From positions 120,900,376 to 120,964,375 of the forward strand of contig NC_083342.1 of NCBI RefSeq assembly GCF_019175385.1: 64,000 bases of DNA, read 5' to 3'. This DNA is from Lycium barbarum. Its lineage: Eukaryota; Streptophyta; Magnoliopsida; Solanales; Solanaceae. Below, piece after piece: positions 24,355 to 35,968 of this stretch (positions within the stretch are counted from its first letter, which is position 1; each line of letters begins with the position of its first letter). The notes below the pieces were generated by a model. It was not told where the DNA came from, did not search any database, and was given only the letters and a program-made list of their open reading frames with translations. The position numbers and the translations under genes were made by a program.

Positions 24355-25789
24355 AAATGTTATTATATTGATCATTGATTGAATTTAATAAAGGTTGAAC
24401 ATGTAAAGATAATGAATTAGTTGAAATAGTTATGTAATATTTATAATTATAGATATTTTATTATATAAGATACAAATATGATAGGCGAAATACATTGACA
24501 GCCCCTTAAACTTCTAAGCCAATTTCAATTAGACACTCAAAATATGGCCTGTTACAACTGAACACCTAAACACAAGATAAAATGTTCCTATTAGATACTT
24601 TCAATTTTGATTTTTTCCTGCATATTCTCAAGCATCTATTTCATAGATAAGTTAATATCGTAAAATATTTCACCTTCTTTGGAACAAGCCTAAGGGTTTA
24701 CTACTTAGTGAGGCTAATGTCTATAATTAAAAGAGGTGACAGAATTTGAGTAGAAAGTGTCTAATAGGACAAATTAGTAGCAAATATAAATTTCCAAATA
24801 TATTAATATATCTTGTGTTTAAAATATTAATTGTAATTACAATTTTACATAGTATGGTTGAAAGAAAAACATAGTATGGTTGTAACTTAATTTATATTTT
24901 TAAAATATTGTTAAATGAACATTATCATATTAGTTCAAACTTCTAAATATATATACTTAAAATTAAATCAAAACGTTAAAAGAAAAAAAAAAGAATATGC
25001 CTTGTTGATGTTCTTTGAGATATTTGTGATTTGAAATAATGTAATAAATTTTCTTGTTTTATGGCATTATGATTGTTGTATATAACTTTAAAACAAAGGA
25101 TTACATTAGCAAATGTTTATCCTAGTTCAATTGGAAAAGATTAAAAAACAAAAAAACTATTTTATTAGGAATTTTTTTTTATTGTTATATAAATGACAAT
25201 TAGTGATGGGGTTACTATGATCTTATATGTATGACCTATATATCAGTTAAAAAAGTACACAGGGTAATTCTATTTTAATTGATAAAATGAGATTATGAAT
25301 AAAAGAAACTACTTCCCACTTTTTTTATTAGTTAAAGGGATTTAAAAGAAAAGAAACAAGAAAAGGTTTCTATAAAAATAATATTTTTATAAAAAAAAAT
25401 GTGTTTAAAAGAAAAGAAATAACATGTTCATTAGGAAAAAGGCATTTTTGACTCAATTAAGTAACAATAGGGGCATTTTTGTTCAATTTCGTATAATTTT
25501 AGGGCATTTTTGGACCAACTAAGAATAAGAATTTTTAAATTTTGACGTCCAGAAGTATTTTTTTTAACCATTGGGTTATAAACGTTGGTCAAGTAAGGAA
25601 TGATTATATAAGGTATATTTTATTTGAAATTGACTCTTAAATATTAGGACTTTGTACTAAATTTTAATTAATTTTAAAGTCTTAAATATTACAAAATATT
25701 ATTAAATGACTATTTTGTCTATTGTAGAGTGTTTTAATGAAGGGTAAAAAGTTCAATCAACATTTTAAAGACCCTTCATACTTTTAATA
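24355..25789. other. AT-rich body of Helitron-like element A
   Basis: No gene seen. From 24480 there is a stretch (GAAATACATTGACAGCCCC, then GACACTCAAAATATGG) resembling one terminus of a dispersed plant repeat whose relative begins at about 61385. Its partner end is not recognised. Confidence 0.4.
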
Positions 25790-27573
25790 TTTTCATATAC
25801 GCGATTTGCGCGTGACCAAAACGTATACCTCAGTTGACAATAAACACTACATAAAAAAAAATAAACTTAGCTATGATCTTCTTCATTTATCCGTTTGGTT
25901 TGCTAAATCTATGTTTGTGCGTTGCAGGTATATACTAAAATTTATATAAAAATGAATAATTCCTATTCGCATGTACACCAGTATTTAAATTTAAAATAAT
26001 TGAATAAAGGTTGAATATCCATTGTTGTGTCAATATTTGGTATCCGTCCCAACTAATTTGTATTCCTGACACGTAAGGTCTATTAAAGGAGGAAGCGCTC
26101 TCATTCAAATATTTTTCATTTTCCATAAAGGAATCCTATGCGGCCCACCACATGAATAGTTAACTTAAATTAGTTAGATATTTGTTGTTTTCACTTCATA
26201 TTCTAAACAATTTTAAAATTATGAGATCTCATACGACAAATCATTTTTTTTCTGTTTCTTCGGTGATATTTAAGATTGAAAGCAATTTGAAAAGAAAAAA
26301 AGGTGGTCTTTTGATTCAAAGATTAGTTAGATCGACAGTTGGCTTGCAGATTAAATCATTATGCAAACTCTCACCTCTTGGGGTTTTATATACTTTTTTA
26401 TTTTATATAACTCCTCTTCTAATAACCAATGTATTTGTCACCCTTTCAACGTCATATTTTTTTTTTTTACTTTATTTATAGACACATATTAATTTTTCAA
26501 ATCTTATTTTGATTTCATTCTCAATATAAAATAGCACTTTTATTAACTAATACGGTTGATGAACTTAGTTAGAAGAGAAAATTTAGTAACTATTTTTAAT
26601 CAAAGAATGGGCAACTCGTGCTGCTTATAGCTACTGATAGTACTTTTTCCATCCTATTTTAACTGTCGCTTTAACTTTAAAAGATTGTCTCAAGATACTT
26701 GTCAATTTAGGAATTCAAGACTAAAATTGACAATTATTTTCAACTTCGGCGTTAATATTAACGAATTAGTTATTTTTAATATGCTCAATTTTCAAATAAC
26801 GTCTAATAAGTAGGGGTAACTTAGTAATTTAAATCTTGTATATCTGTTTTCTTAATAAGTGTAAAAAAAACTAAAACGACAGTTAAAATGAGATGGACAA
26901 AGTAACAAAAAGTTAGAAAGTTAATCAATTTGATGATGTAACAATAGACTTTGTTAGAAAGTCTAATCAATTTGGTGATATGAAAATAAAACTAATGAAA
27001 TAACATGTTGCAAATAGAGTAACTTAAAGAATAAATTAAATATGATTCACCCAAAATTGTCTAGAATCTAACCGGATGATAAATCACGGATATAAAACGT
27101 TGTTGCAACATCACAAAAGAAAAAAAAAAAAAGAGCCTAATAAGAAAATCAAATCATAACTTAAAAGAACAGAGTATAGAAAAAATTGGAATTTGATGGA
27201 CCTAGAGATATGGTTTTTCCTGAAAAAAGCGGACAAAAATCAATTAATATAGGATCACGTTAAAGAAATATATAAAGGGTATACAATCAATTATGAAGTT
27301 TATTGAGTAAACTACCTGTCAGTTTGAAACTTATCCGGCAAGAGGTTTATGCGGCTTTACACACTTAAAAACAAGCAAACAACAAATATGTCATTAAATA
27401 GTTCAAATGGTATGCCATTAGATAGTTCAAAATCAAAGCCTCAAAAGTTATCGTCAAAACATTACTAAGTAATGATCGTAAAATCTGTAAATATTTATCA
27501 TAAAAAAAACGCAATAAGTACAATATATAGAATTTCTGTTAAAAAATTAAATTGAAAACCTTGATGAGAAAAG

Positions 27574-27702
27574 TTATAGTTTCTCCATAGTAGCTGGGTG
27601 TAAGACAATAACAGAGTTATCATCGTTGACCGCCTCGTCTACTATGAGCTTATTCGCAGCTTTCTTGCACTCCAGAAAGCTGTAGAAAAATCCTTCCTAG
27701 CA
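27574..27702 (-). pseudogene. CDC48/p97 AAA-ATPase N-terminal exon fragment
   Basis: The minus strand reads ARKDFSTAF in one frame and, one base out of frame, [20 protein letters not shown] followed by [13 protein letters not shown] and a stop at 27574-27576. These words and their order match the start of plant CDC48 (the N-domain that binds substrate adaptors). The full protein has about 800 residues; here only ~40 codons remain, with a frameshift and no downstream AAA domains. It is therefore a captured, dead exon, and it lies in the same orientation as its presumed Helitron host. Confidence 0.7.
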
Positions 27703-27764
27703 CTTTTTTCAAAACTTTGACTTTGATGTAGATTCTCTTTATTTGAAGAGTCTTTAGCAACTTT

Positions 27765-28257
27765 TCTGAAAATACATCAAATTCTCCACTATCTTGAGTT
27801 ATGGCATCTTAGAAGGACAAGGTTAAATTGATTTTGCACATTCATCCGAACCCCGAACACTTGTGGTTGCGTAAGACGTCAAAACCTAATAGCAATTCTA
27901 AGTGTAGAAATGTTCCTATTTACAAATTCTTTATGGACAGACCCAAGCGTTATAGAATTTTCTGAAAATACATCAAATTCTCCACTATCTTGAGTTATGG
28001 CATCTTAGAAGGACAAGGTTAAATTGATTTTGCACATTCATCCGAACCCCGAACACTTGTGGCTGCGTAAGACGTCAAAACCTAATAGCAATTCTAAGTG
28101 TAGAAATGTTCCTATTTACAAATTCTTTATGGACAGACCCAAGCGTTATAGAATTGTCGTGAGATATTTTTTTTATGGACAATTCTAAGTGTAGAAATGT
28201 TCCTATTTACAAATTCTTTATGGACAGACCCAAGCGTTATAGAATTGTCGTGAGATA
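27765..28257. repeat. 196-bp tandem duplication plus a partial third copy
   Basis: Unit 1 (27765-27960) and unit 2 (27961-28156) are nearly identical; the obvious difference is GTGGTTGCG against GTGGCTGCG. A third, partial copy (about 28179-28257) starts at ATTCTAAGTGTAGAAATG and ends with the same GTCGTGAGATA tail as unit 2. The sequence is less AT-rich than its surroundings and may come from a captured transcript, but I do not recognise a protein in it. Confidence 0.85.
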
Positions 28258-29640
28258 ATTTTTTTTTTTTCAAAAAATAAAGTATGTGAAATAGTATAAA
28301 GAGAATTAAATAACACGATCCTACCACTTACCTCTAATTAAGCCGTTTGCCTTATGTTACTGGATGGGTTGAAAAAAGTTTCTATTGAGAATCTTGCGAC
28401 TCAAATTAAATGTATTTTCTAGAGTTCTTGCTCTAATAATATCCATTGCTAGGAAAACAAAACAATTTTGGCTTAGAATTTTCTCACAATAACTAATATC
28501 ATCCAAAAATAAATTAGTATGATGCACCCAAGATATCCAAGTGAAATGAAAGAAAAACAATATCTAATTAAGAATTAAGAGGTTAAGATTTAAGACAAGT
28601 CTTTCAAGTTTTAATTATACTATAAACAAAAGCTGGCGTGTAGTAGTACCTCAAAGATCCGTAGAAAAGCATGAGAGACCATAATCCAGTATTTCTTTTA
28701 GCCAAATTGTTGGCATGAGTCTCTGTGTGCAGTATGAGAGAAAAAAGAGTGGAGAAAAACTATTCTTCCTATTAAGGAACTACCACATGTATGTATATAT
28801 ATCAATAAGTATGTACATACAAGTGAAGATATACATGTAAATAGACTTTTGGCGATTTAAAAAAAAAAAACTCTAACCTCTTAGCCTTCGAGCTAGGTGG
28901 CAAGGTAGAGGAAATCGCCGGAGCAATAGAATTTGTGACATGAATCAGCCAATCTATGAAAAAATTAAAAAATAATCAGAGCATTAACCAAATATTTATC
29001 GATTATATGCAATTTAAACCCATGTAAATTATAAAAGATTGTATAAGCTAAAAATAGCACAATTTTAAAAGAAAAAGGCTGTCGAACTATTTTTTCACCC
29101 ATTGATAAAATTCCTTTTATAGATGTATAGATGCACTTCTAACCCTAATAGGATTTTATTTGCCACCAAAATATGAAAGTAGTACTTAATAACAATTATA
29201 TTCCTTAAAAATTAAATATAAGGAAAAAAAATTGACCCTTTACGTTGCAAATTTTCCTTTACATTTTTTATTTTTGATGATTTAAAATTTTCAAATTATA
29301 TATATGGAATGTCAAAGTGGCATATTTATGGTTGATTTCAAAATAGTACAAATATTAGTTCATGTTGATTTTGTCGTTTTTTTGGACTTCAATAGTTTAC
29401 GGGAGATCTAAAAGAAAGGCTAAATATTATGAAGTTTTTTAAGTCACATGGAAAGTACTCTGAAAAGGGACACAAAGGCAAAAGAAGAAGAAAAAACGAA
29501 GGACTCCTATAGATGTTAACTATTTGAGTGTTTTAATTGTACTAATCGAATAATTAAAGTTTCAATTTAATTATTCGATTTCTCAGGTCCTAAATATAAG
29601 GATAGTAATTTATATAAGGAAATAATTAATAATTAAAATT
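28258..29640. other. Interior of Helitron-like element B without a clear gene
   Basis: AT-rich. On the minus strand, a TATA-like GATATATATACATAC (near 28795) is followed by a CT-rich stretch and an ATG at 28718 opening a 21-codon frame that ends at a GAGGTACTA possible splice donor. This could be the first exon of a captured gene, but it has no recognisable domain. Nothing else supported. Confidence 0.3.
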
Positions 29641-30071
29641 TTAGCTGATTTCGAAGTCTTAAATATTAAAAAAATAATTAAATTATAATTATATAGTAAA
29701 TGACAATTTTATCTATTGCAGAGTCTGTCAATGAAGGACAAAAAGTTCAAATAATATTTTTAAGACCCTTCGTACTTTTAATATAGTATAGATTAGCTTC
29801 CGAAAGAGTTTTTAGATCATTTTGATAAACGTAATGTTCTTGGATATATCATTTTTTGGGAAAATGTTTTGTCGTTTTATATTTCTGGAAATGCGTGGTC
29901 CACATATAACTAATTGATTTTGTATTTATCTGTATTAAACTATATGAGATTTTATGCATATTAGTTGGTGAAAATATTTAGAACGGTTCTAGATGAGATT
30001 GGACTCTTATTACCAGGCTGTAGAAGTTTACTTGATACGGTCTTGAAAAACTTCCGCAAATATTTCTCTTT

Positions 30072-30484
30072 TGAAATACGCGTTGTACATTTTTTTTTTC
30101 CTTAACCAAATTTTGTTTCATTGGGTTTTCTTGATAAGGTTTTTACTGAGGCAGCTCTCAAAACGTATTACTAGATATGTGTACTCTTTTTCCTTCATTG
30201 AGGCTTTTTCCCATAGGGTTTTTCTTAATAAGGTTTTAACGAGGCACATCATCTAATTAATGGACATCCAATGGGGAGTGTTATGAGTATGCTTGTCCAT
30301 TAAGTTACTTAGCCACCAAGAGTACATAACTCGTTAGTTGTCATCTTAAATGGCTTAGTCATTAAGCATATATTTTTCCTTATAAATAGTGGCCATATGT
30401 AGAATTGAAAGAGGAGCAATACAATCTTATATCTCTCTACATATTTCTTCCGTGTATTTACTTTATAGTTTTTATTTTATAACA
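30072..30484 (+). repeat. Left LTR of the copia locus (413 bp), behaves as a solo LTR
   Basis: TG...CA termini and TCTTT directly on both sides. Contains a TATA box CTTATAAATAGTGG near 30379-30392. About 98% similar by eye to the right LTR, apart from a short T-rich indel near its start. Confidence 0.9.
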
Positions 30485-30680
30485 TCTTTTCTATTAATAA
30501 TTTCTGGGTCTACACGTTTTCTGCACTGATAGCCTGTTTGACCAAAGTCTATTTTCTCCGATTATTTTTTTCAATAGATGCTTATTTTAAAAAAGTGAGG
30601 TGTTTGATCAAGTTTTTGGGAGAAAATAAGTGTTTTGTGGGTAGTAGCAGAAGCAGTATTTTAAAAGCTAAAAAAATAGT
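30485..30680 (+). repeat. Duplicate of the copia 3' flank including a truncated MITE
   Basis: Matches 35925-36118 almost base for base: TCTTTTCTATTAATAATTTC, TGGGTCTACACGTTTTCTGC, then the first ~150 bp of the MITE. It stops in an A-run (GCTAAAAAAATA), where the right-hand copy continues to the MITE's other end. Confidence 0.9.
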
Positions 30681-30708
30681 TTTACTTTATAGTTTTTATT
30701 TTATAACA
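30681..30708 (+). repeat. 28-bp residual LTR 3' end next to the PBS
   Basis: Exactly repeats the last 28 bases of the left LTR (30457-30484), ending TTTTATAACA. It is followed by CGTTATCAGCACGAGACT, a PBS-type sequence common in plant copia elements. So the internal region joins a stump of an LTR, not the complete LTR upstream. Confidence 0.85.
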
Positions 30709-30790
30709 CGTTATCAGCACGAGACTATGTTATCTCGAGCAAATACTTTAAAAGCCTCGAAGGTATTGATTTCTTTTTTTCCCTTTACTA

Positions 30791-31801
30791 ATGGCAAATC
30801 TTTCCAAACGTGAATTTGTAGCCTTAGATATATCCGGCAATAGCTATATGTCTTGGATTCTTGATGCCGAGATTCACCTTAATGCGATGGGTCTGGCAGA
30901 CATCATCAAAGATAAAAATGAGGCATCAAACCAAGACCGTGCCAAGGCAATGATATTCCTCCGCCATCATCTTGATGAGAATTTGAAAATGGAATATCTC
31001 ACGGTTAAAGATCCTCTTACGCTGTGGAATGATCTGAGAGATAGATATGATCACCTGAAGATGGTCATACTTCCACAAGCACGTTTTGATTGGCTCCATT
31101 TAAGGCTACAAGATTTTAAATCTGTTAAGGTATATAATTCTGCAATGTTTAAAATTATTTATCAGTTGAAATTATGTGGTGAAAATATCACTGATCATGA
31201 TATGCTGGAGAAAACATTCTCCACTTTTCCTGCCTCGAGTATGCTCCTGCAGTAGCAATACCGAGAGATGAAGTTCAAGAAATATTCTGATCTAATCTCA
31301 CATCTTCTAGTGGCTGAACAACATAATGAATTATTAATGAAAAATCATGAAAGCCGACCCACTGGTACTGCCCCATTCCCTGAAGTGAATGAGGCAAATT
31401 TTCGCCATTCTAGGCGTGGAAGAGGTCGTGGCCCCAGTCGTGGTCATGGTCGTGGTCGAGGAAGAAATTTTAATCATGATTCTCGTCTTGCACCAAATAA
31501 TACCCTTCACCACCAGCAGTGTAAAAGGAAGGATGAAAAGCATGAAGTTGTGCAAAAGAAAAATTCAGAAAATAAATGCTTCCGATGTGGAGGAAAAGGG
31601 CACTGGTCACGTACCTGTCGTACGCCAAAGCACCTAGTTGAGCTGTATCAAGCCTCCTTCAAAAAGGCAGAAAAGGATGCCGAAGAAAATTTTATTTCTA
31701 AAGATAATGTTGAGCCCATGCATCTAGATGTGACAGATTTCTTTGAACTCCCTGAAGGGAAAATAGATCATCTGGTCGGTGATGGATCTGTAATAACTTA
31801 G
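30791..31801 (+). pseudogene. copia gag, one in-frame amber stop
   Basis: Starts MANLSKREFVALDISGNSY. It contains the copia gag fold (LTLWNDLRDRYDHLK, DWLHLRLQDFKSV, MLEKTFSTF), an Arg/Gly-rich linker (RRGRGRGPSRGHGRGRG) and a CCHC zinc knuckle CFRCGGKGHWSRTC. A TAG at 31253-31255 interrupts an otherwise continuous frame (MLLQ-stop-QYREMKFKKYSD), where a Gln codon is expected. It would have formed the RNA-packaging particle. Confidence 0.9.
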
Positions 31802-31982
31802 ATATTTCATACATGTCGTTTGTATTAGCTAATGTGGTTATGTTTCCATAGTTATGTAAATAAAGTGTGTGTAATGTTTTGTTTAATAGTAATATATGTA
31901 ATAAAGTGTGTGTAATACTTTGTCTAAATCATAATATCTACTTCGATGTTTACTTTGTCTATTCTTTCGTTTTGAAGAATAT

Positions 31983-33341
31983 ATGGAAAATCCTCAAATA
32001 TTATTTGGATCAATGACCAATCATGAAGATATTTGTGTGATTTATAGTGGAACAACGCATGCTATATTCAAAGATGAGAAATACTTTTCTCACTTGCGTA
32101 GAAAAAGGGGAAATATTAATACAATTTCTGGCAATTCGAAATTAATTGAAGGCTTCGGAAGAGCTACTATATTTCTACCTAAGGGGACGAAACTTGTTAT
32201 AGAAGATGCATTATTCTCTTCTAGATCCCCAAGAAACTTGTTGAGTTTCAAAGATATCCGCTGTAATGGGTATCACGTCGAGACATTAAATGAAACAAAT
32301 GATGAATATCTTATTATTACAAAGAATGTCTCCGGCCAGAAATATGTTTTGGAGAAATTACCAACTTTGTCTTCTGGCCTGTACTATGCAGAAATTAGTA
32401 CAATTGAAGCGCACTCAATCGTAAACCAGAAGTTTAACGATTCAGGAACTTTTATGCTTTGGCATGACCGAATGGGTCATCCTGGATCAATAATGATGAG
32501 ACGAATTATTGAAAATTCAAATGGGTATCCACTTAAGAACTTGAAGATTCTTGAAAGTAGTGAATTTTCATGTGTCGCTTGTCATCAGGGCAAATTGATA
32601 ACCAGGCCATCACCAATGAAAGTTGAAGTTGAATCCCCTGCTTTTCTAGAGAGTATACATGGGGATATATGTGGACCTATTCACTCATCTTGTGGGTCAT
32701 TCAGATGTTTTATGGTTCTAATAGATGCGTCTTCGAGATGGTCTCATGTGTGCCTCATATCATCTCGCAACCTGGCGTTTGCGAAATTATTGGCACAAAT
32801 AATACGCTTAAGGGCACAGTTCCCAGATTATCCTATAAAAGCTATACGTCTTGATAATGCTGGAGAATTTACATCCCAAGCTTTCGATGATTATTGTTTA
32901 TCAGTTGGGATAAAGGTTGAACATCCTGAAGCACATGTTCATACCCAAAATAGCCTTGCTGAGTCATTTATTAAGCGTGTGCAATTGATAGCATGACCAT
33001 TACTTATGAAAACACGGTTGCCTATAACCGTTTGGGGTCATGCTATCTTACATGCAGCATCTCTTATTCATCTCAGACCGACTCATTATAATAAATACTT
33101 CCCGTCACAATTAGTATTTGGTCATGAACCAAATATTGTTCATCTCCGAATCTTTGGCTGTGCTGTATATGTGCCTGTAGCACCACCACAACGCACTAAG
33201 ATGGGCCCCCAAAGAAGGTTAGGAATATATGTTGGTTTGAATCACCCTCAATTATTTTCTATCTTGAGTCATTGGCGAGAGATTTATTTACTGCCCGATT
33301 TGCAGATTGTCGATTTGATGAAACAAATTTTCCACAATTAG
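31983..33341 (+). pseudogene. copia protease remnant and integrase
   Basis: The protease active-site region reads CVIYSGTTHAI, with Tyr where the catalytic Asp of DSG belongs, so the protease would be dead. It is followed by the GAG-pre-integrase zinc motif (WHDRMGHPG with CVACHQGK) and the integrase catalytic acids in IHGDICGP, IRLDNAGEF and NSLAESFIKR. An in-frame TGA at 32994-32996 splits it, and the frame is lost near 33250 with a frameshift. The frame also differs from that of gag. Confidence 0.9.
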
Positions 33342-33375
33342 GGGGAGAGAGAAAAAAAATCAAAAGAGAAATTGC

Positions 33376-35513
33376 GTGGAGAGTTCCATCACTATCTCAT
33401 TTGATCCACGTGCCCCTATATGTGAGCAGGAGATCCAGAAGATCATCCACTTGCAGAAAATAGCAAATCAAATGCCAGACGGATTTACTGATTTGAAAAG
33501 AATAACTAAGTCGCATATCCCTGCAGAGAATGTGCCTATTCGAATTGATGTTCTAAAGGGACAATCTACTAGTGTCATAGCCTCTGAATCTCATCCATGC
33601 CTGAAGCGTGATAGGCCATTGGGCTCCGAGGATAAAAATCCTAGAAAAAGAAATACAAACAGTGATCAGAATGACACTATGAAAGGATCTCATGAAGAGA
33701 TTCAAGATCTGATTAATCCTGATATTCCTGAAGAAATCAGCAAACCCGAGACTCCAGTGAGTAAAGAACTATCATTAAGTATTACTGGTGATGAGGGCAT
33801 CTTGAATCGTTCGAAAATTGTGGTAAATAGTGTTTTTGCATATAATGTTGCACTAAATATTATGAAAGGTAGTGAGGATCAGGAACCTCAATCTATCGAA
33901 GAATGTCGACGAAGATATGATTGGCCAAAATGCCAAGAAGCAATTCAATGAGAATTGAATTCACTTGCTAAACGTGAGGTTTTTGGACCTATAGTCCAAA
34001 CGCCTAATGGTGTAAAACCAGTTGGCCACAAATGGGTATTTGTACGGAAAAGAAATGAGAGAAATGAAATTGTGCGATACAAAGCACGCCTTGTTGCACA
34101 AGGATTCTCTCAAAGACCCGGCGTCGACTATGAGGAAACATATTCACCAGTTATGCATGCTATAACATTTCGATACCTCATCGGTTTAGCTGTCTATGAA
34201 ACCCTTGAAATACATCTGATGGATGTGGTTACAGCTTATCTTTATGGCTCACTTGATAATGAAATTTATATGAAAATTCCTGAAGGATATAAAATGCCTG
34301 AAGCATTTGGTTTAAAGTCTCAGGAAATGTATTCAATCAAATTACAAAGATCATTATATGGTTTAAAACAATCAGGGCACATGTGGTATAATCGCCTAAG
34401 TGAGTACTTGATAAATGAAGGATATATAAATGATGCCATTTGTCCATGTGTTTTTATTAAGAAAACAAAATCAGGGTTCATTATACTTGTTGTTTATGTT
34501 GATGACATAAATCTCATTGGAACTCCAGAAGAGCTCCAAAAGGCGATTGAATATTTGAAGGAAGAATTTGAGATGAAAGATCTTGGAAAGACAAAACTCT
34601 TTCTTGGTCTGCAAATTGAACATTTCGCAAAAGGGATCTTTATCTATCAATCTGCCTATACTGAGAAAGTTTTAGAACGGTTTCACACGGACAATGCGCA
34701 TCCTTTAAGTACTCCTATGGTCGTTCGCTCACTTGAAGTGAGCAAAGATCCGTTCCGACCTCAGGAAGAAAACGAAGAGCTACTTGGTCCTGAAGTACCA
34801 TATCTTAGTGCAATAGGTGCACTTATGTATCTTGCTAATGCTACAAGACCTGACATAGCATTTTCTGTTAATTTGCTAGCAAGATATAGCTCTTCTCCTA
34901 CACAGAGGCATTGGAACGGGATTAAGCATATATTGCGATATCTGAAAGAAACTAGCGATATGGGTCTGTTTTATGCTAACAATTGTAGTACAGATCTAGT
35001 TGGTTATGCCGATGCAGGTTATTTATCTAATCCACATAAAGCTTGATCTCAAACGAGCTATCTGTTTACATGCGGAGGTACTGCTATATCATGGCGATCG
35101 ACAAAGCAGTCCATTGTTGCTACTTCTTCAAATCATGTTGAGATAATCGCTATTCATGAAGCAAGTAGAGAATGTGTGTGGTTGAGATCAGTGATACATT
35201 TCATCAGAGAAAGATGTGGCTTGAAGTGTGATACACAAATACCCACAGTATTATATGAAGATAATGCTGCATGCATAGCTCAATTAAAAGGAGGTTTCAT
35301 AAAAGGAAATAGAACGAAGCACATTTCACCAAAGTTATTTTTCACACATGATCTCCAGAAGAATGGTGATATTGATGTGCAATAAATCCGTTCAAGTGAC
35401 AATCCTGCAAATTTGTTCACCAAATCTTTGCCAACTTCAACTCTTGAGAAGATGATATTCAAGATTGGAATGCGAAGGCTCCGACATCTGAATCTTGGTC
35501 TTCGTCAAGGGGA
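33376..35513 (+). pseudogene. copia reverse transcriptase and RNase H
   Basis: After a linker, the RT domain runs from KPVGHKWVFVRKRN through ARLVAQGFSQRPGVDYEET to the catalytic YVDDINLIG and SLYGLKQSG. RNase H begins at VGYADAGYLSNP. In-frame stops lie at 33949-33951, 35044-35046 and 35383-35385. Otherwise the frame is continuous to the end near 35513, where a polypurine tract (CAAGGGGAG) abuts the right LTR. Not functional. Confidence 0.92.
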
Positions 35514-35514
35514 G

Positions 35515-35924
35515 TGAAATACGCGTTGTACTCTTTTTTGCTTAACCAAGTTTTGTCCCATTGGGTTTTCTTGGTAAGGTTTTTAATGAGGCAGCTCTCA
35601 AAGCGTATTACTAGATATGTGTACTCTTTTTCCTTCATTGAGGCTTTTTCCCATAGGGTTTTTCCTAATAAGGTTTTAACGAGGCACATCATCTAATTAA
35701 TGGACATCCAATGGGGAGTGTTATGAGTATGCTTGTCCATTAAGTTACTTAGCCACCAAGAGTACATAACTCGTTAGTTGTCATCTTAAATGGCTTAGTC
35801 ATTAAGCATATATTTTTCCTTATAAATAGTGGTCATATGTAGAATTGAAAGAGGAGCAATACAATCTTATATCTCTCTACATATTTCTTCCGTGTATATA
35901 CTTTATAATTTTTATTTTATAACA
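35515..35924 (+). repeat. Right LTR of the copia element (410 bp)
   Basis: Begins TGAAATACGCG directly after the polypurine tract and ends TTTTATAACA. The TSD TCTTT follows at 35925-35929. It shares the TATA box (near 35820) with the left LTR. Confidence 0.92.
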
Positions 35925-35968
35925 TCTTTTCTATTAATAATTTCTGGGTCTACACGTTTTCTGCACTG

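Larger units (their letters stand above)
23612..25790 (-). mobile_element. Helitron-like element A, non-autonomous
   Basis: On the minus strand the 3' end shows the Helitron signature: a hairpin (stem ACGTGC/GCACGT at 23625-23639), then about nine bases, then CTAG (23612-23615) followed by T. The right end (minus-strand 5' end, about 25620-25790) is homologous to the 5' end of element B, including AAGACCCTTC and ACTTTTAATAT. No Rep/helicase gene is visible. The exact 5' end is blurred by the abutting element. Confidence 0.55.
25790..29792 (-). mobile_element. Helitron-like element B, ~4 kb, carrying gene fragments
   Basis: The minus-strand 5' end at 29792 reads TCTATACTATATTAAAAG preceded by A, the standard plant Helitron start. 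The left end (25792-25815) aligns with the element A terminus: TTTTCATATACGCGATTTGCGCGTG against TTTCAGCATACGTGCGTTGCACGTG, in pieces, including the imperfect hairpin ACGCG...CGCGT; a canonical CTRR is not preserved. No TSD, as expected. It contains a CDC48-like exon fragment and a 196-bp tandem duplication, in keeping with Helitron capture of host exons. The boundaries are an inference from homology. Confidence 0.5.
30072..35924 (+). mobile_element. Ty1/copia retrotransposon, decayed, with chimeric left end
   Basis: A plus-strand element with LTRs beginning TGAAATACGCGTTGTAC and ending TTTTATAACA. The target duplication TCTTT stands before the left LTR (30067-30071), after the left LTR (30485-30489) and after the right LTR (35925-35929). 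Gag, protease, integrase, RT and RNase H regions are in copia order, with integrase before RT, but are broken by stops and frameshifts. Left of the internal region stand a whole LTR, host flank, part of a MITE, and then a 28-bp second LTR end. See the findings. Confidence 0.93.

Noticed and set aside
28855..28920. Possible tRNA gene (TTAGCCTTCGAGCTAGG region)
   Set aside because: No cloverleaf could be drawn by eye; lacks proper A and B boxes.
30279..30484. LTR start at TGTTATGAG (30279) preceded by ATGGGGAG
   Set aside because: Homology between the two LTRs starts earlier, at TGAAATACG (30072 and 35515), directly after the polypurine tract, with the TCTTT TSD in place.
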